Source of the DNA: Aegilops tauschii subsp. strangulata
Taxonomy: Eukaryota; Streptophyta; Magnoliopsida; Poales; Poaceae
DNA: 64,000 nucleotides
Direction of reading: 5' to 3'
Assembly: GCF_002575655.3 (NCBI RefSeq)
Contig: NC_053040.3
Location: forward strand, 154,877,148-154,941,147
Under the pieces are notes generated by a model that saw nothing but the letters and a program-made list of their open reading frames with translations, ran no database searches and had not been told where the DNA came from. Below, piece by piece: positions 47,287 through 58,731 of this stretch (position 1 is its first letter; each line of letters begins with the position of its first letter). The translations under genes were made by a program, and so were the position numbers.

Positions 47287-49401
47287 GAAGGCGAGCTCGT
47301 CGACTTCCTCCGTGAGAATTGAGACATCTTTGCATGGTCCCCAAAGGACATGCCGGGTGTTCCGAAGGATTTCGCTGAGCACAAATTACATGTCCGAGCT
47401 GATGCGAAGCCGGTCAAGCAACCCCTCCGCCGACTGTCTGAAGAGAAGCGAAGAATTGTGGGAGAAGAGATAGCCCGGCTCCTTGCCGCCGGCTTTATCA
47501 TGGAAGTGTTCTTTCCAGAGTGGCTTGCCAACCCAAATCTGGTTCTGAAGAAGAATAACAAGTGGCGTATGTGTATAGACTACACTAGTCTGAACAAGGC
47601 CTGCCCAAAGGATCTGTTTGCTCTGCCACGGATTGACCAAGTGATAGACTCCACAGCCGGATGCGAGCTGTTAAGTTTTTTGGATGCATACTCAGGGTAT
47701 CATCAGATCAAGTTGGACCCGGCTGACCGCCTGAAGACTGCCTTCATCACACCCTTTGGAGCTTTCTGCTACCTGACAATGACATTCGGCTTGAGAAATG
47801 CCGGTGCCACTTTTCAGCGTTGCATGCAGAAATGTCTCTTGAAACAACTCGGCAGAAATGCCCACGTCTACGTAGACGACATTGTGGTGAAGACAGAGAA
47901 GCGCGGTACCTTGCTGGAAGACCTGAAAGAAACATTCGCCAACTTGTGCCGATTCCAGATCAAGCTCAACCCCGAGAAGTGCGTGTTCGGAGTGCCAGCC
48001 GGCCAGCTGCTAGGCTTCCTGGTCTCCGAACGCGGCATTGAGTGCAACCCCGTCAAGATCAAGGCCATCGAGAGGATGGAGATTCCCACCAAGCTGCGAG
48101 ATGTGCAGAAGTTCACTGGCTGCTTAGCCTCCCTGAATCGTTTTATCAGCCGACTAGGAGAGAAGGCTCTCCCCCTGTACCGACTCATGAAGAAGTCCAC
48201 TCACTTTGAGTGGAATAATCAAGCCGACCAAGCCTTCCATGAATTGAAGAAAATGCTGACCACTCCGCCTGTCCTGGCTGCGCCGACTGAGAAGGATCCC
48301 ATGCTCCTCTACATCACCGCGACTAGCCGAGTCGTCAGCACTGTCGTTGTGGTCCAGCGCCCGGAGGAAGGCCGAGCCCAGCTAGTCCAGAGGCCGGTCT
48401 ACTATCTCAGCGAAGTACTATCCAGCTCAAAGCAAAACTACCCGCACTACCAAAAGATGTGCTATGGGGTGTACTTCGCTGCCAAGAAATTGAAGCCCTA
48501 CATCCAAGAGCACCCCATCACGGTCGTGTGCACTGCCCCGCTCGCCGAGATCATAGGCAGCCGGGATGCATCCGGCCGGGTGGCCAAATGGGCCCTTGCC
48601 TTGGCGCCCTACACGATCTTCTATCAACCCCGCACCGCCATCAAGTCGCAAGCATAGGCCGACTTCCTCGTCGACTGGGCCGAGACCCAGTACTTACCGC
48701 CGGCTCCCGACTCTACCCATTGGCGGATGCACTTTGACGGGTCCAAGATGCGCACCGGCTTGGGAGCCGGCATCGTCACCTCTCCCAAAGGCGACAAGCT
48801 CAAGTACACGCTGCAGATCCACTTCGACGCCTCCAATAACGTGGCCGAGTACGAGGCGCTCGTACACGGGCTCCGGCTAGCCAAAGAACTTGGCATACGC
48901 CGGATCCTGTGCTACGGCGACTCAGACTTGGTGGTCCAGCAATCTTCTGGCGATTGGGACACCAAGGACGCGAACATGGCGAGCTACCGTTTCCTCGTCC
49001 AGCAGATAAGCGGATACTTCGAAGGGTGCGAGTTCCTTCACGTGCCAAGGGCCGACAACGACCAAGGAGATGCCCTAGCACGGATCGGCTCCACCCGACA
49101 AGCCATACCGACTGGCGTCTCCCTCCAGCGCCTCCTCAAACCGTCTCCAGAGTCGGATTCCATCTTCGTACCGCCTGCGCCAGATACAGCCGGATCCGAC
49201 TGGAGAAACCCCGCAGGCGGCACGGGGACTTCGACAACTGGCCCGGGGACTGCCGTAGTCGCACCCGGCTCGGGGACTGCAGCAGTCGGCCCGAGGACTG
49301 CAACGACACAAGAAGCGATGGCCGACTCACCCAACCCGCCCACCCGAGTCATGGTGGCCACACTAACAGAAGAAGAAGTCACAGCTCCCTCCTGGGCCTA
49401 G
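47287..49401 (+). pseudogene. pol: Reverse transcriptase and RNase H, second Tat element
   Basis: The frame is the same as protease. A TGA at 47320-47322 precedes RT. RT motifs: CIDYTSLNKACPKDLFALP, SFLDAYSGYHQIKL, FGLRNAGATFQR, and the catalytic YVDD (VYVDDIVVK, near 47868). The connection domain includes a first, degenerate RNase H-like region (DPMLLYITATSRVVST, about 48295), then TAG at 48655-48657, then a second RNase H with all acidic residues visible (FDGSKMRTGLGAG, AEYEALVHGL, CYGDSDLVVQQ). Tat elements typically have this dual RNase H arrangement. A spacer with three Gly/Thr-rich repeats (49225-49310) follows, ending at TAG 49399-49401. Confidence 0.9.
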
Positions 49402-50657
49402 CCCATCCTCAAGTTCCTAGTCAGCAGAGAGCTGCCGGCTGATGAGATCTCAGCAAGACTAGTGCAACGATGAGCCGCAGCATATACAATAATCAACAGA
49501 GAGCTTGTGAAGCGCAGCGTCACTGGAGTCTTCCAGCGTTGTGTCGAGCCAAAAAAGGAGTGGCAATCCTCAAAGACATCCACCAAGGCGAGTGCGGCCA
49601 CCACGCAGCCTCAAGATCCCTTGTGGCCAAGGCTTTCCGCCATGGTTTCTTCTGGCCGACTGCCTTGGAGGATGCTAAAGATATAGTCAAGAGCTGCAGA
49701 GGATGCCAAGTTTTTAGTTCCAAGCAACACCTGCAGGCTTCTGCACTCAAGACCATTCCCCTCACCTGGCCTTTTGCCGTCTGGGGACTGGACATGGTGG
49801 GCCCCTTCAAGACAGCCCGCGGCGGCCTGACACATCTGCTGGTCGCTGTGGACAAGTTCACAAAGTGGACCGAAGCCAAGCCGATTAAGAAGCTCAATGG
49901 GCCGACTCCCGTTACATTCATCACCGACATCACTACTCAGTACGGCGTGCCGCACAGCATCATCACCGACAACGGCACGAACTTCGCCAAAGGAGCACTG
50001 GCACGTTTCTGCGCGACGTAGGGCATCCGACTGGACTTAGCGTCCGTTGCCCACCAGCAGTCAAACGGCCAGGTCGAGCGAGCAAATGGACTCATCCTCT
50101 CTGGCATCAAGCCCCGACTGGTTGTACCACTGGAGCGATCGGCCGGCTGCTGGCTCGAAGAGCTGCCGGCTGTCCTCTGGAGCCTGCGCACTACACCCAA
50201 CAAGTCAACCGGCTTCACTCCATTCTTCCTCGTGTACGGCGCCGAGGCTGTCATCCCAACAGACATCGAGTTCGACTCGCCTCGGATCACCATGTACACG
50301 GAGGAGGAAGCCAAAGAAGCAAGAGAAGACGGCGTGGACCTACTGGAAGAAGGCCGGCTGTTAGCACTCAGCCGATCCGCCATCTACCAGCAAGGGCTGC
50401 GCCGCTACTACAACCGCAAGGTCAAGCCAAGATCCTTCCAAGAGGGCGACCTTGTGCTCCGACTGATCCAGCGAACAGCCGACCAGCACAAGCTCTCGGC
50501 CCCTTGGGAAGGCCCCTTCGTCGTCAGCAAGGCACTCGGCAACGACTCCTACTACTTGATCGACACGCAAAAACCAAGAGCACGCAAGAGAGACGACTCC
50601 GGCAAGGAGTCGGAGCGACCATGGAACGCAAACCTCCTAAGACGATTTTACAGCTGA
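49402..50657 (+). pseudogene. int: Integrase, second Tat element
   Basis: Same frame as RT to about 49550, with TGA at 49471-49473. A one-base frameshift in the A6 run 49551-49556 moves it to the frame of 49557-50657. HHCC zinc finger (HQGECGHH.. then CRGCQVF), DDE core with LDMVGPF, IITDNGTNF and NGQVERANG, a TAG at 50019-50021 between the second D and E, then the C-terminal domain (YYNRKVKPRSFQEGDLVLR) and a stop after LLRRFYS at 50657. It would insert the cDNA into the genome; it is broken at three places. Confidence 0.9.
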
Positions 50658-51450
50658 AAAGCAGTATGTATCACGCTACCCCTTTTGTATTAAGTACAAA
50701 CCAACAGGCCCCCCGAACAGTACTCGGGGACTGCCTTTTATTTATCTATGAATGACGAGTGTCATATCCATGAATGTATTATTACATTTTGAATTTTTGT
50801 CCGGCACCGGGTTCGACTAGTCGGCCCGGGGACTGGCCGCCTTGAGCTATATCGAAAGTTTTTCCTAAAGTCAGAAAAGTAGTGCGCTGGCTCCCGAGTC
50901 CTCTCTTGTTGAAAGTCGCAGCTCAAAGAACTGACTGTCTGACTAGCAAGAGGAAAGACAGAAAGGACGCCCACACGAAAAACGGCTAAGGAACAATGAA
51001 CCTATATAGCAAAGAGACGGCCTCCAAACATGCCTGCCGGCTACCAGAGCAGCCGGCTGGCCGGCTTCCTAAAAAACTTAGCTTTAGTCCAACAAAGCTA
51101 GAGTACTTCCCCCCCCAATCGGCCAAGCACTCCCCCAGCTACAGATTGCGGAGCAACTGTTGGACTGGGGAGGCGGCAACCAAGGGAGGGCGGCAAAGGA
51201 AAAAGCAGAAGAACAACAAGCAAAAGTACAAGGAAAGGCCAATTGCATAAGCTATATATACATAAAGCCGCCAACAGGCCGGCAACAGACTTAAGTTCGA
51301 ATACACCCAGTGGGTGGAATTGTGCGAATTTAACCAAACATTGTTCTAAAGAGTAACAAGACAGGAAAAGCAAAAGACGGCAGACTAGGGCGCGACATGG
51401 AGGCCGAGCTGGTCGGTGAAGGCGGCCTCGCCGGCTGAAGGAGTGGCCGA
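50658..51450. other. Non-coding spacer between integrase and the antisense gene
   Basis: Holds the 3' ends of the convergent pol and antisense transcripts. CGGGGACT-type motifs occur at about 50726 and 50828, and an acacccagtgggtgg motif at about 51305. The antisense stop codon is at 51451-51453. No gene seen. Confidence 0.6.
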
Positions 51451-54400
51451 CTAGCGGGCCCCGGCTTGACCACCACTTGCGGCAGGAGGCGTGGAGGCGC
51501 GCGACGTAGTGCTGGAGGCGCGGTCAGGCTGAGGCTGGCCGGCTACTCCACCAGCCGGCTCGGCGTCTTCACCCTCCTCCTCCTCCTCTTCGCCCTCGTC
51601 ACTGGAGTCGATCTCCTCCGCCGAGTCCTCACCGTACGCCGGGTCCAGCCCGAACCACTCTTCCGGCTGGGCGACTCCATTGTTGTCCACCTCGGGGGCG
51701 AAGACGCTGGTGTCGGTGGAGTCGGCGATCGCCGAAGCCCGCCGAATGATGGCCGGCCGCGCCGACTCCAGCTCCGTGTCGGCTTGCTGCCGCCAGGTAG
51801 CCAGCTGGTCCAGGCTCAGGGTGGGATACCAAGCCTTGACGAACTCCAGCGCCCGCCTGGCGCCGTAGCGAGCCGCCGAGGCCTTCCAAGCCTCGAAGCG
51901 GCCGACTGCCACCTCCAGCCAGTCGGCAGTCCGACTGGGGGTGCGAGGGACCACTTGGCCGGGCCAGAGGGCGGCCAAGACCTGCGCCCCAGCACGCTGA
52001 AGCCGGCGGAGCAGCCGGTGAGTCGGCTGGATGTGAGCCTGGATCGCCAGGAGCTGTTCCTCCAGCGAGCGGCCGGCGGTTGGCGAGATCTCAAAGCCGG
52101 CCTGCCTTCGCGCTTGGCGACGGGCCTCGATGGCCTGGTTGGCGGCAGTCGAATAGCCAGGGAAATACTCTGCGCGAAGAAGAAAAAAGGAAGAAAAGAA
52201 CACCAAAATCAGCAAACAAGCCAAAGTGATAGATGGCAAGAAAGGACGAAGGGGTAGACGGCTTACCGTCAACCAGATCTTCGATCTGGCCATAGCCGGA
52301 GACCAGAGTCTGCCTGGCCTCTGCCCAGCCGGCCGCCTCCGTCTCGAACTCAGCCTGGAGAGTGGCTTCGCAGTCCTGCACCGCCTTCAGTGCTGCCTTA
52401 TGGCTTTCCTCCTGGTCGGCCAGCTTCTTGACCAGGCGGTCGCGCTCCTGCACCAAGGCGGCGAGCTCGGCGTCCTTGGCACGAAAAGCAGTCTGGGACT
52501 CCCCCAGCTGTGCCCTCAGACTGGCGTTGGCCGCTGCAAAGTCGGAAGAAGAAGAAGAACAGTAAGAAATCGTCAAGGAAGATCCGACCCGACTGCTCAG
52601 CAGTCGGCCCGAATCTCGGGGACTACACCCAGTGGGTGCGCTGACGCGCCCCCACATGAGATAAAGATCATGTCACGTACCTCGGCTCTCAGTAAGGTCG
52701 GCGGTCTTCTGAGTCAGCTCCCGAGCCTGGGAGTTGAAGGCGGCCGCTCGAAGGTTGTGGTAGTCCTGCAAGATGGACAGAAGACCGAAGTGAGAACAAA
52801 AACAGCAAAGGCAAAACCTCCAAGAAGTTCCAAGCCACCTGCTCAGCAGCGGACTCGGAACTCGGGGACTACACCCAGTGGGTGCGCTGACGCGCCCCCA
52901 CGGAAGAAATCAAGATCAAAAGGAGAAATCAAGATCAAGAAGAAACAAGATGGGAATACTAACCCGGATGGCCGCCCGCGTTGCGAGGAACTCGTCGGTG
53001 AACTGCCTCAGCGCCGCGGCTTGGCTTTGGAGCCGGGTCCGGACGTCTTGAGCAGCCACGTTCACTACGGCGGTCCCTCCGCCTGGCGTCCACCCCGAGG
53101 TAGCGCTGGCCGCCTCCGCGTCTCGGGCCGACGAGCTGGAGCCCACGACCGGCTGTGGCTCCGACGCGGCCTTCTGTGGCTCCGACGCGGCCTTCCCCGC
53201 GCGCCGGCTCGGCGGCACCCGGACCGCCACCTCAGCCCTCGCGGCCGGCTCGCCCTCCGCCGACTGTGCAGGCGGCGGATCAGGCCGGCCGCCTTGGGCC
53301 GCCCCAGTTGGCGGGGTCGGCTCCGGCGCCTTCTCCAAGATGATGACATCGTCGCCGCTTTCCCCCAGCCCTCGCTGGTCGCCACTGGAACCCCCTGGCG
53401 AGGGCTCCGTGTCCCCAGGCGCCATGACGCGCAGTGGGGTGACCATCAAGACCTCCCCCGCCGCCGCCGCGGCCTCAGCCTCTGCCTGGGCCCTGGCCGC
53501 GGCCTCGGCGAGCGCCTTCGCCGCCTCCTCCTCCCATGCCGCCTGGGCGGCGGCCGCCTTCCGTGCTTCCGCCTCCCGTGCCTCTTGCTCCTCCCGCGCC
53601 TCCCGCGCGTTCCTTTCCGTCGCCTCCTGGAGGTCGGCGCGGGGGTCCACGCGGCGGGTGGTGCTCCCAGAGCCCCTTGGCGACTCGACGACGGAGCCGG
53701 CAGCCGCCCGCTCAAGTGACAACGGAGCTCTGATCGTTGAAGAAAAAGACGAGAATTCAAGAACCACCAAAGAAAGAAAGAAAGAGAGTATACAAAGAAA
53801 GCGAACTTACGCCGACACGGTCTGCGGTTTCTTCACCACCTTGCGGAAACGAACCGCCTTCGCGGCCGCCTCCTCCCGCCTGGTGGCTGCCGCCCCGCCT
53901 CTGGGTTTCTTCGTTCGGCTGCCGAACAAGCCCTGGGCGGCGCGGCGCTTCTGACCTCCACCCCGAGCAGGCTGCGCGGCGGAGGAACCCGCGTCGCGTC
54001 TAGATGCCGGCTGGCGGCGCGGGACGGCTTCGGCTTCATCGACGTCCGGCCAGTCGTCAAAGGTGGCACTGAACACGGAGGCGCCTGCTTCACCGCCGGC
54101 TTGGCCTCCGCCCGGCTCGACGTCGTCCTCCATACGGACCGCCCCCAGGTCGGGGTCCTCCAGGTCGTGTTCGGTCCGGTCGGGGGTGAATCGGCGCTCC
54201 GCGTCTGACCCGCTGGCCGGCCGAAGCACAGAGCTCTGTCGAAGAACAAGCTGACTAAGTCAGAGCCGGCCAAGAGGTGCTCGGCAACAAATCAAAGAGA
54301 GAGAAAAAGAGATTAGGGGAGCATACCGTAGGCGGAGGATTGGCTCGGCTATATGGCTCCTTGCCGAACTGCCACTCTTCGGTGAGTTTGCAGTTCGCAA

Positions 54401-55229
54401 GGTAGTTCACCATGTAGGCGACCTCCTCGCGCGGCATTTCCTTGGTGCACAGTCGGCTCGGATCGAGCTGGCCGCTCATCTGACAGATCAGATGAGGCCG
54501 GCTCTGGAGTGGAAGAACCCGGCGCGTGACGAGCGCGGCCAGAAGATCGGGCCCCGTCAGGCCCTCCGACTGGACCATCACCCGCAGTCGGGCGACGGCG
54601 GCGTTTCCAGCCGGCGACAGCGTCACCGCCCGGAAGGACCACTGGGGCAGCCTGCCCGCCGGTGGGCCGGCTACGTAAGCCAGCAGGTTGATGTAGTCGC
54701 CCCGTGGGGCGATGTTCCGCACGTAGAAGTACGACTTCTGCCACTTCTTCACCGATTGGATTAGCGGGATGACGGGGAAGGGGTTGTCGGCGACCGATCT
54801 CCGCGACGCGATGAAGGCGCCAGTCTGAGCCGGCACGCCCCGCATGCGCGTGCCCAGCTTTGACTGGAAGAACTCCCCCCAGAGCTCGAGGGTGGGGAGG
54901 ACGCCGAGGTAGCCCTCGCACAGGGTGACGAAGGCGGACAGCAGCACCACCGCGTTGGGGGTGAGATGGTGCGGCTGGAGCTGATAGAAGTCGAGCCAGG
55001 AGCGGAAGAAGGCGCTCACTGGCAGGCCGAAGCCGCGCAGGAAGTGCGAGCGGAAGACCACCCGCTCGCCCTCCTGCGGCTCCGGTGTGATTTCCCTCGC
55101 CGGCGCGGAGCGGACCTCCACTTTGTCCACGGTGGGCAGCCGCCGCGTGTCGCGGAGGAAGTCGACGTGGTCGTCGTGGACGTTGGAGCCGTCCCAGTCC
55201 CCGCCATACTGCTCCGTGGCGGGAGGCAT
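51451..55229 (-). CDS. Intact six-exon antisense gene of the second Tat element (PF04195-type domain, coiled coil, acidic tail)
   Basis: Inferred exons, in order of transcription: 55229-54327, 54235-53811, 53729-52964, 52765-52681, 52533-52267, 52169-51451. Every intron (91, 81, 198, 147 and 97 bp) is GT-AG and the exons join in one open frame of 1054 codons plus stop. Exon 1 (301 codons, MPPATEQYGGDWDGSNVHDD) carries the 'putative gypsy type transposon' domain: VVFRSHFLRGFGLPVSAFF, VLLSAFVTLCEGYLGVLP, YFYVRNIAPRGDY. Exon 2 has a basic nuclear-localisation-like stretch (RKVVKKPQ). Exon 3 has an alanine/glutamate coiled coil. Exons 4-5 continue a coiled coil (LVQERDRLVKKLADQEESHK). Exon 6 is a helical domain ending in an acidic tail (SSDEGEEEEEEGEDAEPAGG). 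Function unknown; antisense ORFs of this family are known in Tat elements. What is odd is intactness beside a dead pol. Confidence 0.8.
52592..52901. repeat. Same ~41-bp motif in two different introns of the antisense gene
   Basis: ctcggggactac plus acccagtgggtgcgctgac and cgcgcccccac occur identically at 52615-52655 (intron 4) and 52861-52901 (intron 3), each preceded by tgctcagcag. The core CACCCAGTGGGTG is a palindrome. A partial third copy lies at about 51305. Confidence 0.8.
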
Positions 55230-55813
55230 GGCGAAAGCTAGCGCGGCGGCGGAGGAATGCGCAGTGGAAGAGCGCGGCGGCGAGGCGCTGTCGCGAGAGC
55301 GGGCGAGCGAAGAAGACGGTGGAAGTAGGAGGAGCGTGCGAGGGCCTGCCGCCCTCCACCTCCCCCTACTTATAGCCTCGCGAGGCAAGGCCGAAGAGGC
55401 CGGACGTGGGGGGAGACGTGGGATTAACTGCGCCCACTCCCCCCACGTCTCGCGATTATTGCGCATAAATGCGAGCCAAAACTGCCGCACGGGACGTGCG
55501 GGCGGTTTCGGGATACAAAGGATCCGCGCCTGGGCCGGGGCGCGGACGTGGCGGGCCCCCTCCCTGCGGCAACGTCCCGTCACGCGCGTGGGCTGGCAGG
55601 CTTTCTGGCCACGTGGTTCGCAGACGGCCAGTGGCCGGCCCGCGGCCCGGTGCACGCGCCAGCGGGCTCCCGCCCTCCGACTCCAAAAGATTTCGACTCA
55701 GGCGGCGCGCCTGATCTAGGCCGGCTCCTAGCTGCCGGCTTGTCAAGATAGGAAGCTGATCGAGCTTCTCAACCCCTGCTCCACCTCGAAGCCCCATCAG
55801 CTTCGGGGACTAC
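55230..55813. other. Antisense-gene promoter region and pre-LTR internal sequence
   Basis: From the antisense ATG to the 3' LTR. It holds the antisense 5' UTR and TATA box (55367-55374) and, near the LTR, the sequence that is duplicated at 28705-28898. It ends in the sense polypurine tract CTTCGGGGACTAC (55801-55813). No sense gene. Confidence 0.6.
55367..55374 (-). promoter_or_regulatory. TATA box of the intact antisense gene
   Basis: TATAAGTA on the minus strand, about 140 bp upstream of the ATG at 55229, in a GC-rich plant-like promoter context. The spacing matches the first Tat element's antisense gene. Confidence 0.55.
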
Positions 55814-57005
55814 TGTCGGAGATAATGGCCACGGGTAGCCTAACCGACTACCCCTGGTTCTTCAAAAAAATTATCAGGCCTTTGGGCCTTCGAGCACTCC
55901 AAGCATTTGGGCCGCCTTCCCTGGCCGGCTACCTCTGAAGCCGACTCCCAGAGGGCGACCTAGCCTCAAACAACCCCTCGCCAGGACGACTACGGGGTGG
56001 CCGAGTCCAAGAAGCCGGCCAAGAAGGACGCCGACTCCTAGGAGCCGGCCGAGATCACAATTACCAAAGCTGTTCCCACATAACGGCGACAAGACAGGGT
56101 GTGGCCACAGTGCGGCCCACTACCCCCGAAGCCCGCGGCGGGCATGGCTACAGGAGGCCGTACAGGACGGCCGTCTCCCGTGCGGCTCGGCACTGTAGCC
56201 ACGCTAGGCTCGACGTCATCCACAACAGACTCCCGTACGGCCCACGGGCGGCGGGCCCCTTCAGCCAGAGAGAGGCGTGGAGGCGGCTCGGCCTTTCCCA
56301 GTCGGCCAAGGGCGTAGCCGGCTCCCAGAAGCCGGCTACTCCTCTCCTCGAAGCAGGAGCCCCATTAAGGAGACAAGACGAGGTAAGGCTACAGTGAAAG
56401 CCCTCAAGGCGGCCCACTTTAGCCACGCTTACCTCGACAAAGCCCTCGTCATCAGAGGCGAGGCTACAGTAAGCAGCCGCCGACAAGACCCTAGGCGGTG
56501 GGGCCGGCCTGTCGACCAAGAAGCCGGCAGCCGGCGGGACCCACCAGCCGGCGGGGCCCAATTGCCGGCGGAGAAGCCGGCAATCGTAGACACTTACGGC
56601 TGGGACCAGCTCCCAGTCGGATTACCATTGTACCCCCGGGGGTAGGCCTATATAAACCCCCCGGAGCACCCATGCAAAGGGTTGGCCTCTGAGCATAGAG
56701 TTGCCTTCTAAGCATAGCACACACACACCATAAATAGAGGGAAGCAAGAGCTAGCCTAGTTCCTCTTCTCCCTTGAACCCAACAGCTCTAGGAGCGATTG
56801 TAGCTACTTTCACCGATCTAGTGATCATGCGGAGACCCCGCAGAGCAGGACTAGGGGTGTTATCTCCTCGGAGAGCCCCGAACCTGGGTAAGATCCGCCG
56901 GCGTGCATGTCTTCGCCTCATCCCGTTTCCAGGCACCGGCGACATTTTATTGGCTCCCACAATGATAAGCCATCCCTTGGCATATGTCGCACCAACCACC
57001 CGACA
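55814..57005 (+). repeat. 3' LTR of the second Tat element
   Basis: 1192 bp, about 98% identical to the 5' LTR by eye, with TATA at 56649-56655. Followed by CCCGG (57006-57010), the presumed target duplication. Confidence 0.93.
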
Positions 57006-57112
57006 CCCGGCGCGGGTAAGTTGCTTGTCTCCCGTCCCTATTCTTTTTTTGTCCTGAGCTTTGATTTCGGGCCTCGCTTCATCCTTCTTTCTGGTTTCCA
57101 AACCCTCCCTCG

Positions 57113-58731
57113 ATGGACCAGGAGGACATTGATAGCGTCATCGAGGAGGTCGCCAGGGATGCCGAAACCGAGGCCACCAAGATTGCAGCTGGGGAAGCCG
57201 CGAAGTCTGCCGCCGAGGAGGCCGCCAAGGGGCTTGCCGGGGAGACCGGCGAGGCCGCTGCCGGGAAGGCCTGCAAGGGGTCCGTCGGGGAGGCCGCCAA
57301 GGGGCCCGCCGGGAAGGCCGGCAAGGCCGCTGCCAAGGAGGCCACCAAGGAGCCTGCCAAGGAGGAGGAGGTGGCCAATGACCAACCTTCCTCCCCTGCA
57401 GCCCCCGCGCCGGGCAAGTACCTGAAGGTGGGCGACGACCTGTTCGTCCGCCTCCCAGGGACAGCGAGCACCAGAGCGCCAGCCGAAGGGGAGGTGTTTG
57501 ATGACCAGGCGCTCGCCACCGCCGGGCTCCAAGTCGTTGACGAACCGAGTGCCAGCGGTGGCGGTTCCTAGGAGGAGCAGCTCCTCCGGGCCATGAGCGC
57601 CAACTTCCAGAAGCTCCAAGCGCTCCACCATGCCCGCCACGACAAGCTGAACTCCAGGATGGCGGCGGTGGACAAGGCGGAGGCATATTTTGAGTAGTGC
57701 GCCGCTCAGACGCAAGTCTGGTTTGGTGAGGCTCGGGAAGAGCTGAGGGCTGCCCAGGGTGAGCTGGAGGAGTGCAAGAGAGAGCTCATCCTGAAGCAGG
57801 CCGACGTCAAGAAGGCCCAAGAGGCGGCGAAGGAACAGGCCGCCAAGGACGAAGCCGCCTGGCTGCAGCAGCAAGCTCTGCTGAACACCCAGGAGGAGGA
57901 CCTCGTTGCCCGCGAGTAGGCGCTTGTCGCCACGCTCCACGGCAAGGACGAGGAAATTGGGAAGATCGTCGCGCAGCAGACTCAGGAGCTGGAGCAGAGG
58001 CACAAGGACACACTCGATGCTCTGGCCCTGGACCACCCCGGCAAGGTGGAGAAGCTGGAGCTAGAGCGGGAGGAGCTGAAGAAGAAGGTCTCAGAGCTGA
58101 TGGAGGAGAGGGACACGGCTAACCGCACTCTGGCGGATTCGCAGGTCACCGTCTGCGACCAAATCAAGCTGCTCTCTGAGGCCAACAGCTCCATTGATGA
58201 TCTGAAGCTGCAACTGAGCACCTTGGAGGGGAAGCTTTCAGAGGTCACGGCCTGGGAGGAGGCCCTGAACAAGGCCCTCGAGGCCGACAGGCAGCTGCGG
58301 AGTGATGACGCCGCCGCGCATAAGGAATATGTGGGCATCATAAATCTCTGGATCAGCCGGCTTGTCGATGTCGCGGGGAGGCTCACCGCACAGCTATCCG
58401 CCATGGGCATGCCGAATGTCAGGTACTCCCAGGAGCCGAACGTGAGCCTAACGCCAGGCTGACCTTGTTCTTCGAGCGCGTCCTCGACGCCCTGGAGCAG
58501 CTCCGTTCCAATCGAGTGGCTCATCTGGCCAACGAGTCCCGGAGGCTCTGCCGGGGCGCCCTAACCAAGGTGCTCACCAAGGTGGCATTCTGGAACCCCA
58601 GCCTCGACTTCGCCAACGCGCTTGAGAGCTTGCCGGAGGACACGGACCTCATGGTGCTCGAAGAGCGTATCGAGCCCATCATCAGCTGCGTCGACGGAGT
58701 CAAGAGGGTGGAGGGCCATCGCCGGGACTAG
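57113..58731 (+). pseudogene. Antisense gene of the outer Tat element, C-terminal coiled-coil part
   Basis: After a probable intron (donor near 57016, acceptor just before 57119), one frame runs to about 58450 with TAG at 57569, 57695 and 57917, then shifts frame near 58450 and ends at 58729-58731. The first ~90 residues are an alanine/lysine/glycine minisatellite-coded repeat (AAKGLAGETGEAAAGKACKG); then a conserved segment (GKYLKVGDDLFVRLPG), and a long coiled coil (KLELEREELKKKVSELMEER, LKLQLSTLEGKLSEVTAWEE). The end (FFERVLDALEQLRSNRVAHL) is globular and resembles in layout the tail of the first Tat element's antisense gene. It is decayed. Confidence 0.7.

Larger units (their letters stand above)
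28673..57005 (+). mobile_element. Second Tat-type Ty3/Gypsy element, full coding complement plus antisense gene
   Basis: LTRs at 28899-30089 (1191 bp) and 55814-57005 (1192 bp) begin TGTCGGAGATAATGGCC and end CCACCCGACA, and differ at about 2% by eye. The primer site TGGCGCCCATCGTGGGGC (30092-30109) and the tract CTTCGGGGACTAC before the 3' LTR set plus orientation. Order: gag, protease, RT, RNase H, integrase, then an antisense gene and the 3' LTR. The gag is interrupted by the chromovirus at 30670-44864. The left end is abnormal: 28705-28898 duplicates the sequence just upstream of the 3' LTR. The only candidate target duplication is CCCGG at 28668-28672 and 57006-57010. Without the chromovirus it is about 14 kb. 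Confidence 0.9.

Noticed and set aside
47284..48657. Possible programmed read-through of TAG between protease, RT and RNase H
   Set aside because: Several stops at unrelated positions plus frameshifts fit decay; no single conserved recoding site is visible.
54255..55655. Single 466-codon minus-strand ORF starting at 55655
   Set aside because: It begins upstream of the TATA box and reads through intron 1; the start at 55229 and the donor at 54326 give a better model.
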